A DNA stretch of 64,000 bases, from assembly GCF_900660695.1 (NCBI RefSeq), contig NZ_LR215042.1, positions 62,001 to 126,000 on the forward strand, read 5' to 3'. Source of the DNA: Mycoplasmopsis meleagridis. Its GTDB lineage: Bacteria > Bacillota_I > Bacilli_A > Mycoplasmatales > Metamycoplasmataceae. Under the pieces are notes generated by a model, which had not been told where the DNA came from, did no database searches, and saw nothing but the letters and a program-made list of their open reading frames with translations. Shown here piece after piece: positions 36,104-46,535 of the stretch. Each line of letters begins with the position of its first letter. Within the stretch, counting starts at the first letter, position 1. The position numbers and the translations under genes are program-made.

Positions 36104-36105
36104 AT

Positions 36106-36399
36106 TTATTCTTTTATTTCTTTATTTTCTTTGTTTTCTTGTTCTTCTTTTTTCTTTTTGTTATCTAAAGCATTAATTATTTCATTTGTATAATTAGCTA
36201 TTTTGTTATGTGAGCTTTGTGAAAATTCTAAGTCTTTAATTTTTTCATTTTGCATTTCATACCTATGATTTAACTCATCATATAAACCTTTATATCTTAA
36301 GGCTTCTTTTTTAGCTTCATTAATTGTTTTAATTTCGCTAAAGTCATTAAAAATAGATCCCTGGATTTTTTTCGAGGGGGCCCATTTCCTCCTTGTCAA
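36106..36399 (-). CDS. small coiled-coil protein, start uncertain, possibly frameshifted
   Basis: The open frame codes for up to 97 residues, helical and very rich in Lys, Glu and Asn, with a coiled-coil middle and a run of Lys/Glu at the end. No in-frame ATG exists before about residue 48; the only upstream start is TTG at 36399, inside which the Shine-Dalgarno AAGGAGG would lie. The well-placed ATG after that Shine-Dalgarno is in another frame and stops after 12 codons. Removing one C from the C5 tract in GGGCCCCCTCG would put this ATG in frame and give MGPSKKIQGSIFNDF. So the gene may be frameshifted or phase-variable. The family is not recognised. Confidence 0.5.
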   Translation of the reverse strand: MTRRKWAPSKKIQGSIFNDFSEIKTINEAKKEALRYKGLYDELNHRYEMQNEKIKDLEFSQSSHNKIANYTNEIINALDNKKKKEEQENKENKEIKE

Positions 36400-36459
36400 A
36401 TTCTTAAAAAAACTAAAACTTCAAAAGTAAAAATGTTTAATTATATATAATTGTTTAAT

Positions 36460-39033
36460 ATGTTTAGCGTTTTAACCAAAACTTTCAAAAATATTTTTTC
36501 GTTAAGCAATTGAAAAAGAATAGCAATAATATTGATAACGTTAATAGCTTCAATTTGTGCTATTGTTTTTGGTTCATTTTTTTATCTTTCTAAAAATGTT
36601 AATAAATCAGTTGATTATACCGGCGGAATAAAGTATTTAGTTGAAATTGATAACAAAGAGAAACTTAATGATGATAAATTTACTAAAAAAGTAGCTAACA
36701 TAATTAATGATCGTCTAACTGGCGGCTCTGAATATGAAGGTATAGTTGTTATTCCACAAGAACAAGGCAAAATTCTAATTGAACAAAAAGGCAATTTGAG
36801 CGATAATGAACGTTATGCTTTTCAAAATTTAATTACTCAAAAACCCAATTTGATTTTAACTGATACTGATATGATTCCTTTATTTGTAGATGGTAAATTC
36901 AACAAAGATAAAGAAGAAATAAATTACAATGATTTAGCCCGTTATTATTCACCCTTAAAACCTAATAGCGCTTCTGTACAATACGGTTATAACAATAGTT
37001 ATTCTATCAAAGTAGATTTGTTAGATAAAAACGCTGAAAATGAATGAACTAATGCAACTGCTTATATTTCCAATACAACTTCAAAAACGCTTTTAATGTG
37101 ACTAAATATTGATAAATTAGTTTATATAGCACAAAATGATTATTCTAAAGAATGAGAAAATTCAAAAAAGAATCCATATAACTTTATTCACGTTAATGAA
37201 AGTGTCGAAGATGAAAAAACAAAGCAACCAAATGCTTTAAAAGAAAATCAAATTAATGTTAATAATTTTTTAATTAGTACTTCAACTATTTATCAACCAG
37301 CAAATGGTGAATCATTTTATATAAGAAATGATAATTTGAATAATCAAAGTGCTAAAAAACTAGCAGCTAACATTAATTTCAGTATTTCTCCTTATTCACT
37401 AAATATGCTTTCGGAGCAAATTGAAAAGCCTAATTTGGTTAATGGAATATTAGAAAAAGCTTTAATTGCAGGAATAGTAATATTTATTATTGTTGCTATT
37501 TTTATGCTTGTTAATTATGGTTTATTAGGTGCTTTAAACACTATTTCGTCGGCACTTTATATATTTTTAACCCTACTAATGTTTACTATTCTAAGAGGTG
37601 AATATTCACCTGTTACTATTGTTGCTTTAATTATTGGTTTTGCTATTAGTTTAGATGCTTCAATTACTAATTTTGAAAGATTAAAAGGTGAAATTTACCA
37701 CGGCGATAAGCTTAAAAAAGCTATAAAAAGAACATATTCTCTTTCTTCTTTTTCTATCTTAGACGCTAATATTAGCGCACTAATAATAGCTTTTATTTTG
37801 TTTTATTTTGGAACTAATTCTGTTAGAGGCTTAAGTTTATTATTAGTATTTTCTTTCATTTTTACTCTACTAATAATGCTTATTTTAAATAGAATTTTAA
37901 GTACTTTACTTGTATCAACTGGATGATTTAATAAACGTCTTTGACTTTTAGGCATTAACTATAAAAAGGTTAAAAAACTTAATGGAAAAATTTTTTATAA
38001 AAGATTTGATTATTATAGAAATAGCAAATGATTTAATTTAGCTATTTTATTAATCATTATTATTGGTTTAATTGTTTATTCATCTATAGCAGCACATAAT
38101 AATAATGCTCAATTAGGATTAAATTTATCTTTGGATTTTAAAGGTGGTAAAACTATTTATTTAGAAGGATTTAATACATCTCCACTTAATCTTAATGAAG
38201 CTAATAGCTTAAGAGATTTAATTATTCAAAATCAAGATAATTTAAATATTAAAGACGCTTCGTCCTATGTTAAGGTTTTACCTATAAATATGGATAATTC
38301 GCTCTTTAAAGTAGCTATTAATTATCCTTATGAAATAGATGTAAATACTTTAGAAACTTTTGTTAAAAGTCATGCTCAATATGCAAATATTAATTTTATT
38401 AGTTTTGATTTTTCTAATAGTGAAAACAAGCAATTAGTAATTAATTCTTTAATTGCTTTTGGAGTTTCTTTATTGGGCTTATTCATTTATTCATTGATAA
38501 GATTCAAATGAACATACGCAATAGCAATGATAATTAGTTTAGTAAGTGATATTTTAGTTATATTAGCTTTCTTAGCTATAACAAGAGTTGAAATATCACC
38601 TATAATAATTGCTGGTATTTTAGGTGTTTTTGTTTTCTCAGTAAATAATATGATTTCTATTTTTAGCAAAATAAGAGAAAATACTAATTCTTTCTTTTAT
38701 CATGATGTTTTAAGCAAAAAACAAGTTAAATATGCAATCAATAACGCAATTATTCATAATTTAAAAAGAACTTTATATCTATTTTTAGTTTTAACATTAG
38801 CAGCAATAATTTTGTTTGTTTTTAATGATGCAACAAATTGAAGATTAAATTTAATTTTACTAATTGGTACACTAGTTTCTTCGAATAGTTCTATATTTGT
38901 ATCTACTTATATTTTAGGCAAATTAGAAACAAAAAGACAATTAGGCATTAAAAAACGTCAAGAGAAAAAATATTGAGAATTCAATAATAAAGAAGAGCAA
39001 ACTTTTGTTGGAATTAACGATTTTATTGCTTAA
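36460..39033 (+). CDS. secDF: protein translocase subunit SecDF (fused)
   Basis: 857 residues combining SecD and SecF. It uses the proton or ion gradient to support Sec-dependent export. One transmembrane helix near the N-terminus is followed by a large extracellular region (SVDYTGGIKYLVEI resembles the SecD DLRGG region), a cluster of helices (around residues 325-490), then the SecF half starting LNLSLDFKGGKTIYLEG, with its own helices. Many TGA codons are read as Trp; all open pieces share one frame. Sequence is strongly diverged, as usual in mycoplasmas. No strong ribosome binding site precedes the ATG at 36460. Confidence 0.85.
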
Positions 39034-39039
39034 TAAATA

Positions 39040-39066
39040 AAAATATGTGATATCACATATTTTTTT
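39040..39066 (+). terminator. terminator after secDF
   Basis: The near-perfect palindrome AAATATGTGATATCACATAT with A and T flanks, followed by a T run. Confidence 0.7.
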
Positions 39067-39079
39067 AAAAGGATTAATT

Positions 39080-39952
39080 ATGCCAATGAGAATTTTTGAA
39101 CTAGAAAACAATGAATATTTTAATAAACCAATATTTGTTTTTGGTTCTTTTGAAACTTTCCATTTAGGACATAATCAGCTATTTTTAGCTGCAAAAGAAA
39201 TAAAAAAGCAAAATTATGAAAGAGATATTGTTTTAGTTTATTTTGCAGATGTTGAAAATTTACCTAAAAATATGAATAAAGGCATTTTTACAAATTTAAA
39301 TTATCGAATTCAAAAAATGGCAAATTTAGGATTTTTAAATGCAATTGAATTAAATTTTAAAAATATTTATAACTTAGAAGCAGAAGATTTTATTAAAAAA
39401 TTAACATATAAATATGATGAATTTACTCTTGTAGTAGGAGAAGATTTTAAATTTGGTTATAAAGGAAAAGGAAATACTACTTTTTTGAAAGAAAATTTTC
39501 CTAATAATACTTTTATTGTTAAAGAATTAAAGTTAGAAAACGGTAATAAAATTTCTACATCTTTTATTAAAGAATGCTTATTAAGCGGAGAAATTGATTT
39601 AGTCAACACATTAAACATGTATAAATATGGTTTTGATGTTAGTTTAAATGAAAAGGATGATCTAATACATATTTCTAAAGTTGATAATAAATTAGTTAGT
39701 TTAAAAAAAGGAATATATATAGCTTTTTTGGAATTAAATGATTATGTTTATTATGTTGTTTACTTAAATGGAGATAATAAACAAATTATTAAATCTTTAG
39801 ACTATGATTTACATTTAGTTGATAATTTTTTAGGAAAAATTGAAATTCTGGAAAAAATAAGAATTCTAGTTACTAATGAAAAAGAAGAAATTGATGAAAA
39901 TGATCTTTTTTTAGCAAAAAATTATTTCATTAAATTAAATAAGAATTCTTAA
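39080..39952 (+). CDS. ribF: FAD synthase (RibF, nucleotidyltransferase domain)
   Basis: 290 residues. The N-terminal domain has FVFGSFETFHLGHNQLF with the HxGH motif (His28, His31), LVVGEDFKFGYKGKG and STSFIKE, which fits the FMN adenylyltransferase of RibF making FAD. The C-terminal third is where riboflavin kinase should be, but its GRxLGFPTAN motif is absent, so only FAD synthesis is supported. The start at 39080 is chosen because AAAAGGA precedes it; an earlier in-frame ATG at 39047 lies inside the terminator. Confidence 0.82.
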   Translation: MPMRIFELENNEYFNKPIFVFGSFETFHLGHNQLFLAAKEIKKQNYERDIVLVYFADVENLPKNMNKGIFTNLNYRIQKMANLGFLNAIELNFKNIYNLEAEDFIKKLTYKYDEFTLVVGEDFKFGYKGKGNTTFLKENFPNNTFIVKELKLENGNKISTSFIKECLLSGEIDLVNTLNMYKYGFDVSLNEKDDLIHISKVDNKLVSLKKGIYIAFLELNDYVYYVVYLNGDNKQIIKSLDYDLHLVDNFLGKIEILEKIRILVTNEKEEIDENDLFLAKNYFIKLNKNS

Positions 39953-40049
39953 ATTGTGTTATATTATTTAAGCATTCCGAGTGCATTTTATACTTGGTTA
40001 TGATTATTTTAATTGCAACTAGGTTTAAAACATAATTAAGGAGATAATT

Positions 40050-40316
40050 ATGATTAGTAAATTACAAAAAGCGGAATTAGTAACAAAATATGGTAAAAAT
40101 TCTAAAGATACAGGAAACGCTTTTGTGCAAATAGCTATTTTAACTGCTGAAATTGAAGATTTAAAAAAACATTTTGCCCAAAATCCTAAAGACAATCATT
40201 CTAAAAGAGGATTTGTTGCTAAAATTAACCAACGTCGTGTTTTATTACAACATTTAAAGAAAACAGATTTTGTTACATATCAAAAAGCATTAGCAGAATT
40301 AAATCTTAGAAAATAA
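40050..40316 (+). CDS. rpsO: 30S ribosomal protein S15
   Basis: 88 residues, the S15 length, with KNSKDTGNAFVQIAILTAEI, the conserved DNHSKRG and a basic C-terminus. It binds 16S rRNA early in 30S assembly. AAGGAGAT precedes the ATG. It has its own terminator. Confidence 0.95.
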   Translation: MISKLQKAELVTKYGKNSKDTGNAFVQIAILTAEIEDLKKHFAQNPKDNHSKRGFVAKINQRRVLLQHLKKTDFVTYQKALAELNLRK

Positions 40317-40341
40317 AAAAGAAGTTTCCACTTCTTTTTTA
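40315..40341. terminator. bidirectional terminator between rpsO and argS
   Basis: An 11-bp stem AAAAAAGAAGT / ACTTCTTTTTT with loop TTCC. Confidence 0.85.
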
Positions 40342-40358
40342 TTATTGATCGACTAAAA

Positions 40359-41984
40359 TTACATTTCGTGTGGAGTTGATATTTCTAATAATTTTAGGCC
40401 ATTTTCTAAAGTAATATTAACAGCTTTAACAAGAGCTAATAAACTAATTTCATTTTCGCTCCCTATTATTTTTTCACTATTAGAATATCATGAATTGAAT
40501 TCTTTAGCTAATTTAATTAAATATTGTGTTAGTAAGTTAGTTAAATATTTTTCAGCAGATTTTTCTACTATTTCAGGAAATTCTAAAATGGTTGAAATTA
40601 ATTTATTATCTCTTTCATTTTCAAATTTGTAAGCTTTTAAATTATCTAAATCTTTGTTTGCTTTATTTAAAAGCGAATAAGATCTTGCGTTAGCGTATTG
40701 TACTAAAACTGCTGGATTATCGTTAGTTTTGCTTGTGGCTATATTTATGTCAAAATCAAGCTTTGAATTATATGTTCTATCAAGAAGAATAAATCTAGCA
40801 CTATCTTTACCGACTAAATCTATAAATTCTCTTAGTCAAAACGATGTTCCTTTACGTTTAGACATTTTAAATTCTTGTCCATTTTTCATTAATCTAACTA
40901 ATTGCATACAAAGAACTATTAAATTATCGCCTTTGTAACCTAAATCATACATGGCGTTTTGCATTCTTTTGATATAACCTGAATGGTCAGCACCTCATAC
41001 ATCAAGAGAAATACCGTTTTTTCTTATTTTTTTAAATTTAATATCATGATAAGCAATATCTGGAGCAAAATATGTAAATTCACCATTACTTTTGATTAAA
41101 ACACGATCTTTATCATCACCAAATTTTGTTGTTTCTAATCAAAAAGCACCATCTTTTTTATATGTACTTTTTAATCTATTTAAAGCTTCCATAATAACTT
41201 CATTATTATTTTGATAAAGCGATTTTTCGCTGAAATAACAATCCATTCATACGCCAAAATTTTTAAGATCTATTTTAACTTGCTCCATGAATAAAGCAGT
41301 GGCTTCATTTTTTCATTGCTCTAAAATTTCGCCTTCTAACTTAACATCTTTGAATTTGTCGCTATATTTGTTTTTGAATTCTTTAGCTGCCCAAATAATA
41401 TCCTCGCCTTTATATGATTCTTCAGGGAGAGGGTATAAAGGATCAAAAAGTTGTTGATATCTAGCAAAAACGCTTTCTGCAAGCATATTAATTTGATTGC
41501 CTGCATCATTAATGTAATATTCTCTTATAACATCTCAACCAGAAAATTCAACAATATTAGCTAACGTGGAACCAATAGCAGCATTTCTTGCGTGACCTAA
41601 ATGTAAAAAGCCTGTTGGATTAGCTGAAACAAATTCAATAATGATTGATCCTTCTCTGTTGCCCCTTCCATAATTTTTACCTTGTTCAAGAACTTGATTA
41701 ATTCCATCAACTAAAATGTTATTTTTTAGAAAAAAATTAATAAATCCCCGATTTGCAATTTCAATTTTTTCAATTTTTAAAATACTAAATTTAGAAGTTA
41801 GTTTTTCAACAATTTTATTAGCTAATTCAATAGGATTTTGCCCTTTATTACCCATTGCCATATTGGTGGATAAATCAGCTTTTACTTTAGGTTCAATTAA
41901 AAAAATTTCTTTTTGAATGTCCAATTCTTTAGCAATTAATTTTAACTCTTCTAAAATTTTGTTTTTTATAGTAAGCATGCTCAT
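40359..41984 (-). CDS. argS: arginyl-tRNA synthetase
   Basis: 541 residues, a class I aminoacyl-tRNA synthetase. The HIGH-type motif is [17 protein letters not shown] near residue 125; the KMSK motif is [10 protein letters not shown]; the all-alpha anticodon domain ends the protein. Many TGA codons are read as Trp. The start is taken at 41984; a second Met two codons later is equally possible, as no clear ribosome binding site is seen. Confidence 0.94.
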
Positions 41985-42077
41985 AGTATTTAAATTATAC
42001 TTTGTTAGAAACTTATTAAAAGCTTTAATTAGGGTAAAGTAATGTATAATTTAAACAGAAATTTCTTAGGAGATATT

Positions 42078-42350
42078 ATGAAAACATTTAGTGCTAAAAT
42101 CATTGATCCAATTGGTCTTCATGCGCGTCCAACAAGTGTTATTGCTTCAGAAGCTTCTAAATTTAAAAGTGACATCGTCATTGTTTTAGATAAAACTGGC
42201 AAAGTTGGTAATTTAAAATCGGTTATGATGGTATTATCAATGAACATTAGAAAAAATGATTTAATCACTATCAAGGCAAACGGGGAAGACGAAGAAGAAG
42301 CAATTAATGATCTTTTAAAGGCTTTAAAAGCTAATAATCTTATAGCTTAA
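42078..42350 (+). CDS. ptsH: phosphocarrier protein HPr
   Basis: 90 residues. HPr carries phosphate from enzyme I to the PTS permeases. The active-site His15 stands in IGLHARPTS; the regulatory serine in NLKSVMMVLSM is Ser48 here (position 46 in most HPr proteins, two residues earlier) and would be the target of HprK at 4.2 kb. AGGAGATATT precedes the ATG, so this start is preferred over the upstream ATG at 42042. A TATAAT-like box lies about 30 bases upstream. Confidence 0.95.
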   Translation: MKTFSAKIIDPIGLHARPTSVIASEASKFKSDIVIVLDKTGKVGNLKSVMMVLSMNIRKNDLITIKANGEDEEEAINDLLKALKANNLIA

Positions 42351-42372
42351 TTTGCCTTTGTAGAAGGGCAAA
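42351..42372 (+). promoter_or_regulatory. small hairpin between ptsH and oppB-like gene
   Basis: TTTGCC at 42351-42356 pairs with GGCAAA at 42367-42372, directly before the next ATG, without a T run. It may limit read-through or translation of the permease genes; the role is inferred. Confidence 0.3.
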
Positions 42373-43329
42373 ATGAAATTTGCTATTTATTTGTTTAAAA
42401 AAGTATTTTTATCATTAGGCACATTAGTAGTAGTTTCTATGTTTGCCTATCTTTTTTTGTTTTCTTTAATAGAAAAAGAAAAATCTTTGAGTCAAAGTTT
42501 TATTTCTTTTTTTAAAAATATTTTTAATGGTTTTGGTTTAATAAGAAATTCAAGTTTAAGAATCGAATACAATAGTAATTTAAACTTGTTTTTAAATCAT
42601 TTACAATATACTTTTATTTTTATTCTCTTTTCTCTACTAATAGCGAGTTTTTTAGGTCTTTTTTTAGGCATATTATTCGGATTAAATAGCAATAAAAAAT
42701 CTTCGATAATATTTTCTTTTCTTATTTTTATAATTACTTCTTTACCAATTTTTATTCTCGCTCCTATTTTTATACTAATAGCTCAGAATAATGATTTGCC
42801 TATTATATTTTTAAAACCCAATGAATATGGTTTATTTTGATCTTTTTTATCTTTAATTTTTCCTGTAGTTTTACTATCATTAGTGCCTCTAACTTATATT
42901 TTTATTTCTACTAAAAATCTTATTATGCAATCTTTTTTAGAAGAATACGTTATTCAGATGAAAGCACTTGGATTAAGTAATTGATTAATTTTAAAGAACG
43001 CTTTGATTAGAAATATTTTTGCTAACTATTTTGCTAATTTACTTAATGTAGTTTTAATTACTTTGGGAATAAGTTTTATTTTAGAAAGAATTTTTGATAT
43101 TCCAGGCGAATCTTTGTTTTTGATTAATATGTTTGATTTAAAAGAAGTAGAAGCAATAATTACTTTCATAATTCTAAATATTAGTTTTTTACTATCTCTT
43201 AACATAATTAGCCAATTGCTTTATATTTATTTAGCTAATTTGATTAAAGAAACAAACATTGATGAATACACTAGCTCAATTAGAATTAGAAAAATAGTAA
43301 GGAAAAAATATGAAACATTTAGAAGATAA
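42373..43329 (+). CDS. oppB: oligopeptide ABC transporter permease (OppB-like)
   Basis: 318 residues with about six transmembrane helices. The binding-protein-dependent permease (EAA) loop is seen as EEYVIQMKALGLSNWLILKNA near residue 200, where the ATPase should dock. The layout of one N-terminal helix, a long outside loop and five helices fits OppB/DppB. TGA is read as Trp twice. It overlaps the next permease by 20 bases. Confidence 0.78.
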
Positions 43330-44401
43330 TAAAGATTTATTCATATTTAAAAAAGCTGAGAATAATTTTAACGTTTCTACTAAAAGCTATAGTTCGTCTA
43401 AATATTTAAAAAGATTTTTTAACAAAAAAATTAATATTACATTTTTTATTATTTTCATTTTGTTTTTATTATTTATTTTTCTAAGTATGATTTTTTATCC
43501 TTATTCACCGAATAAAGCAGTAGGAAATTCAAATTTATTCTCTAATTTACCTAATTATTTTTTTCCTTATAAAACAGAGCGTTTTAATCTAAATGATTAT
43601 ACTTATAACCTTATAAAAGAGGCAAATAAGGTAAATTCATCAGTTATATCAAAAGAAATTTTTATTTCAGATCAAGTTAGTCTTACCTATAATTCTTATT
43701 TGCTTTTAGAAGTAGTAAAAAAACATAATTATGTATTATTTTTTGGAACAAATAATTTAGCAATTAGTAGATTTAGCAATTTTGTATTTTCATTTGGATA
43801 TTCATTTTTAACTTTATTTTTAATAACCTTTATTCAAATTTTTATTGGTATATTTTTAGGTTTGATAATTGGATATTTTAATAATAAAAAAATACCTCAA
43901 ATTTCTTATTTAATTTTTAATAGTTTAAGTGTAATTCCTTTTGTTATTTTAATTATTCTTACTTTTAAAATAACTTCTTTTTCACTATGAAAAATGTTTG
44001 TGTTCTTTAGTATTTTCGGTTTTATAAATAGTTTTTATTTAACTTATAATAAAACAATTGAAATTAAAGAAAACGAATATTTAAATGCCTATAAAATAGG
44101 CGGAAGTAATAATATAAGAATTATTTTTAAATATATTTTTCCACAAGTTTTTTTCTATCAATTAAGTTTATTTGGGGAAAATTTAATAATGAATATAATT
44201 GCTTTATGTTCTCTTGCCTTTTTTGATGTTGAAGGTTTTGATAATTATTTAAATATAGGAAATTTATTTAAACAACTTATAGTAGATTTTGATAATTTAT
44301 CGTATGTAATATTTGTTATAGTTTTTACTACTTCATTTATTTGCATTTTGAAAGTTTTAGCAATTAATCTATATTTAGCATATGATGTAAAAAATAAATA
44401 G
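43310..44401 (+). CDS. oppC: oligopeptide ABC transporter permease (OppC-like)
   Basis: 363 residues. A cytoplasmic N-terminus of about 45 residues precedes the first helix (KINITFFIIFILFLLF), then an extracellular loop, then about five helices. The EAA-like loop is NEYLNAYKIGGSNNIRIIFKYI. It is the partner of the OppB-like protein, whose gene overlaps it. One TGA (43991-43993) joins two open pieces into one protein. Confidence 0.77.
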
Positions 44402-44408
44402 GAGGATA

Positions 44409-46499
44409 ATGCATAAATTTTGGTTTTTTTTAGCAGCAATTTCCTCACTTTCATTTATTGCTTCTTCATGCAATGTAAGAGAAATTAATAATTCTTCTAC
44501 TTATATTAAAAATTATAATTTTGCTAATGAACATTTAAGTGAAATAACTATAAATAAGGTTAGTAAGATAAATAGCGATTATGAAGCAATTATGCATGCC
44601 CCTTTAATTGAATGAAAATTTACTAATAAAGCAAAATTTGATTCAATTAATAATAATTTTTATGAAAGTTCGTTTAAATACTTAAATTTTGGTCTTGCTA
44701 GTTCAATAATATTACATTTAAATAATGGAGAAATTAAAGAATATAGTAAAGATAATATTGTTGATTTTCCTTCGAATTCTAATTCTAAATTTGGCATTAT
44801 ACAAACATATAATGATGAGCAAAATAATATTAATTCGCATGATTTTTTTGAAAATCTTAGTAAGGCAACAAAAGTTGAATTTATCTTAAAAAAATATTAT
44901 TATGTAAATTATAAAAATGAAAAAGTAAATAGATTAATTAACGCTAGTGATTATTGAAATTCCTTAAAAAAAGATTTTGATAATGTAAATAATTTATTTG
45001 ATTCATACTACATAAATAGACCATTAAAAGAAGATTTTACTAATAACATTGTTTTTAATAATAGTCATAATTCGCCTTATTTTAAGGATTTTTTGTTAAA
45101 TGAAATTCCAAATAATTTAATATTTAATCCTTTACCTTTTGAAAATCAAGAAAATAATATTAAGACTTTTCTTTTTAGTTCTTATTATATTTTGAATTCA
45201 AATGAACTTGATAAACAAGTTTTCTTTAAAAATGAATTTTATCCTAATTACAACTTTAGATTTTCAGAAAATACATTAAAAAAAATAATTTTCAAATACA
45301 ATTCATTTCCTATTGATAATTCCATTTATAACTTTAAGCAAAGTGAATTGTTCAAACAAAATTTAGTTTCTGAAATTCAATATGATACTCTAAATCAAAG
45401 TCAAAAAACTGATGTTGACAATAATCCTTTGTCTTATGGTATAACATATCAAAATAGTAATAGTTTATCTAATAACACTAACAAAATTTTTTTAAACAAA
45501 AATTTGAATGATATTAATAAAGAAAAAAATAATTTTCTTTTCTTGTCTTTGTTTTACGGAAACGACTATTTTAAAGATTTAAACAAAAATTTCTATAATT
45601 TAAATTCGTTAAAATTTCGCAATTATTTAATTGAAGCAATAAATATTTTTAGTTTTAATTATTTGAATAATAATTCTACTTATTTTAATAGTATAAGCCC
45701 ACAAAATCTTGTTTTTAAAAATAGTTTTAGAGATATTAAAATTAGTGATTTAGTAGATAACGTTAATGTTGATTATATTTTTGATAAAAATAAATTAATT
45801 TTTTTAAATAAATATGAATTAGAAAATAATTATCAAAGAAATTTAATCGATAATTATGAAGCTTTAAAAAATCCATATTTATCGGTAATAAAAGTGAATA
45901 TGACTACTTTAATAGATAATTTTTATAATGAATTTCAGATAAATAAAAATGAAAAAATAGTTGGAACTTTACCTATTTTTGATGAATATAGTTATTCGAA
46001 AAAATTATTGTATGATCAAATTTCTAAAATCATTAATTCTTTGGATGAAAGATTGAATATCCAATTTGAATTTTGTAAAAAGAATTCTAAAGAATATGTT
46101 TATCAATACAAGGATTTAACTTTTCAAAATAATTATTTTTCTTTTTATCTTTTAAATTTATTGACTGATAAAAATATTGATTTAAAAAATGTTATTGATA
46201 ATTTAAAAGAAGTTAATAATATTGATTTTAATAATATAACTATAAAACCTTTAATTAAAATCAAAGAAATATATGAAAGTTCAACGAATAATTTAGATTT
46301 TGAAAACAAAATTAATAATCTAACAATTAATGAACAATTTATCTTTCTTAAAGCAATTGATTATTTATTGCAAATTCCTTTAGCAATAAATAGTATTTCT
46401 ATTAATATGCCTAAAAAAGTGTTAGTACAAATACAATTTATTAAACCATTAAATGATTTAGGTTATACAAAATTTCAGGACATAGAGACTTTAATATAA
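44409..46499 (+). CDS. oppA: large lipoprotein, probable substrate-binding protein of the Opp-like system
   Basis: 696 residues. The signal peptide ends in a lipobox with Cys21 (SFIASSC). The mature protein is Asn-, Phe- and Tyr-rich without visible repeats; its size and position 7 bases after oppC fit a peptide-binding OppA-type lipoprotein. No Walker A motif of the kind reported in M. hominis OppA was seen. TGA is read as Trp in the N-terminal third. The assignment rests mostly on context. Confidence 0.65.
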
Positions 46500-46534
46500 A
46501 AAACGGATAACCTTAGAAAAGTTATCCGTTTTTT
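46498..46534. terminator. strong bidirectional terminator
   Basis: A 14-bp stem AAAAAACGGATAAC / GTTATCCGTTTTTT between the Opp-like unit and the converging lipoprotein gene. Confidence 0.88.
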
Positions 46535-46535
46535 C

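Larger units (their letters stand above)
35699..36105. other. non-coding repeat-rich region upstream of the recombinase
   Basis: No coding frame is supported here. It holds an inverted repeat (CTGTTATCA at 35763-35771, TGATAACAG at 35811-35819), a 17-base direct repeat, a 14-base direct repeat and long A/T runs. It ends with a hairpin. It may contain the recombinase promoter and recombination sites. Confidence 0.55.

Noticed and set aside
36460-39033. Apparent pseudogenes: secDF, argS, tex, deoB, parE and others look broken by TGA stops
   Set aside because: The pieces stay in one frame and TGA falls at Trp positions (for example AWYDNE in gap), so this is genetic code 4 and not gene decay.
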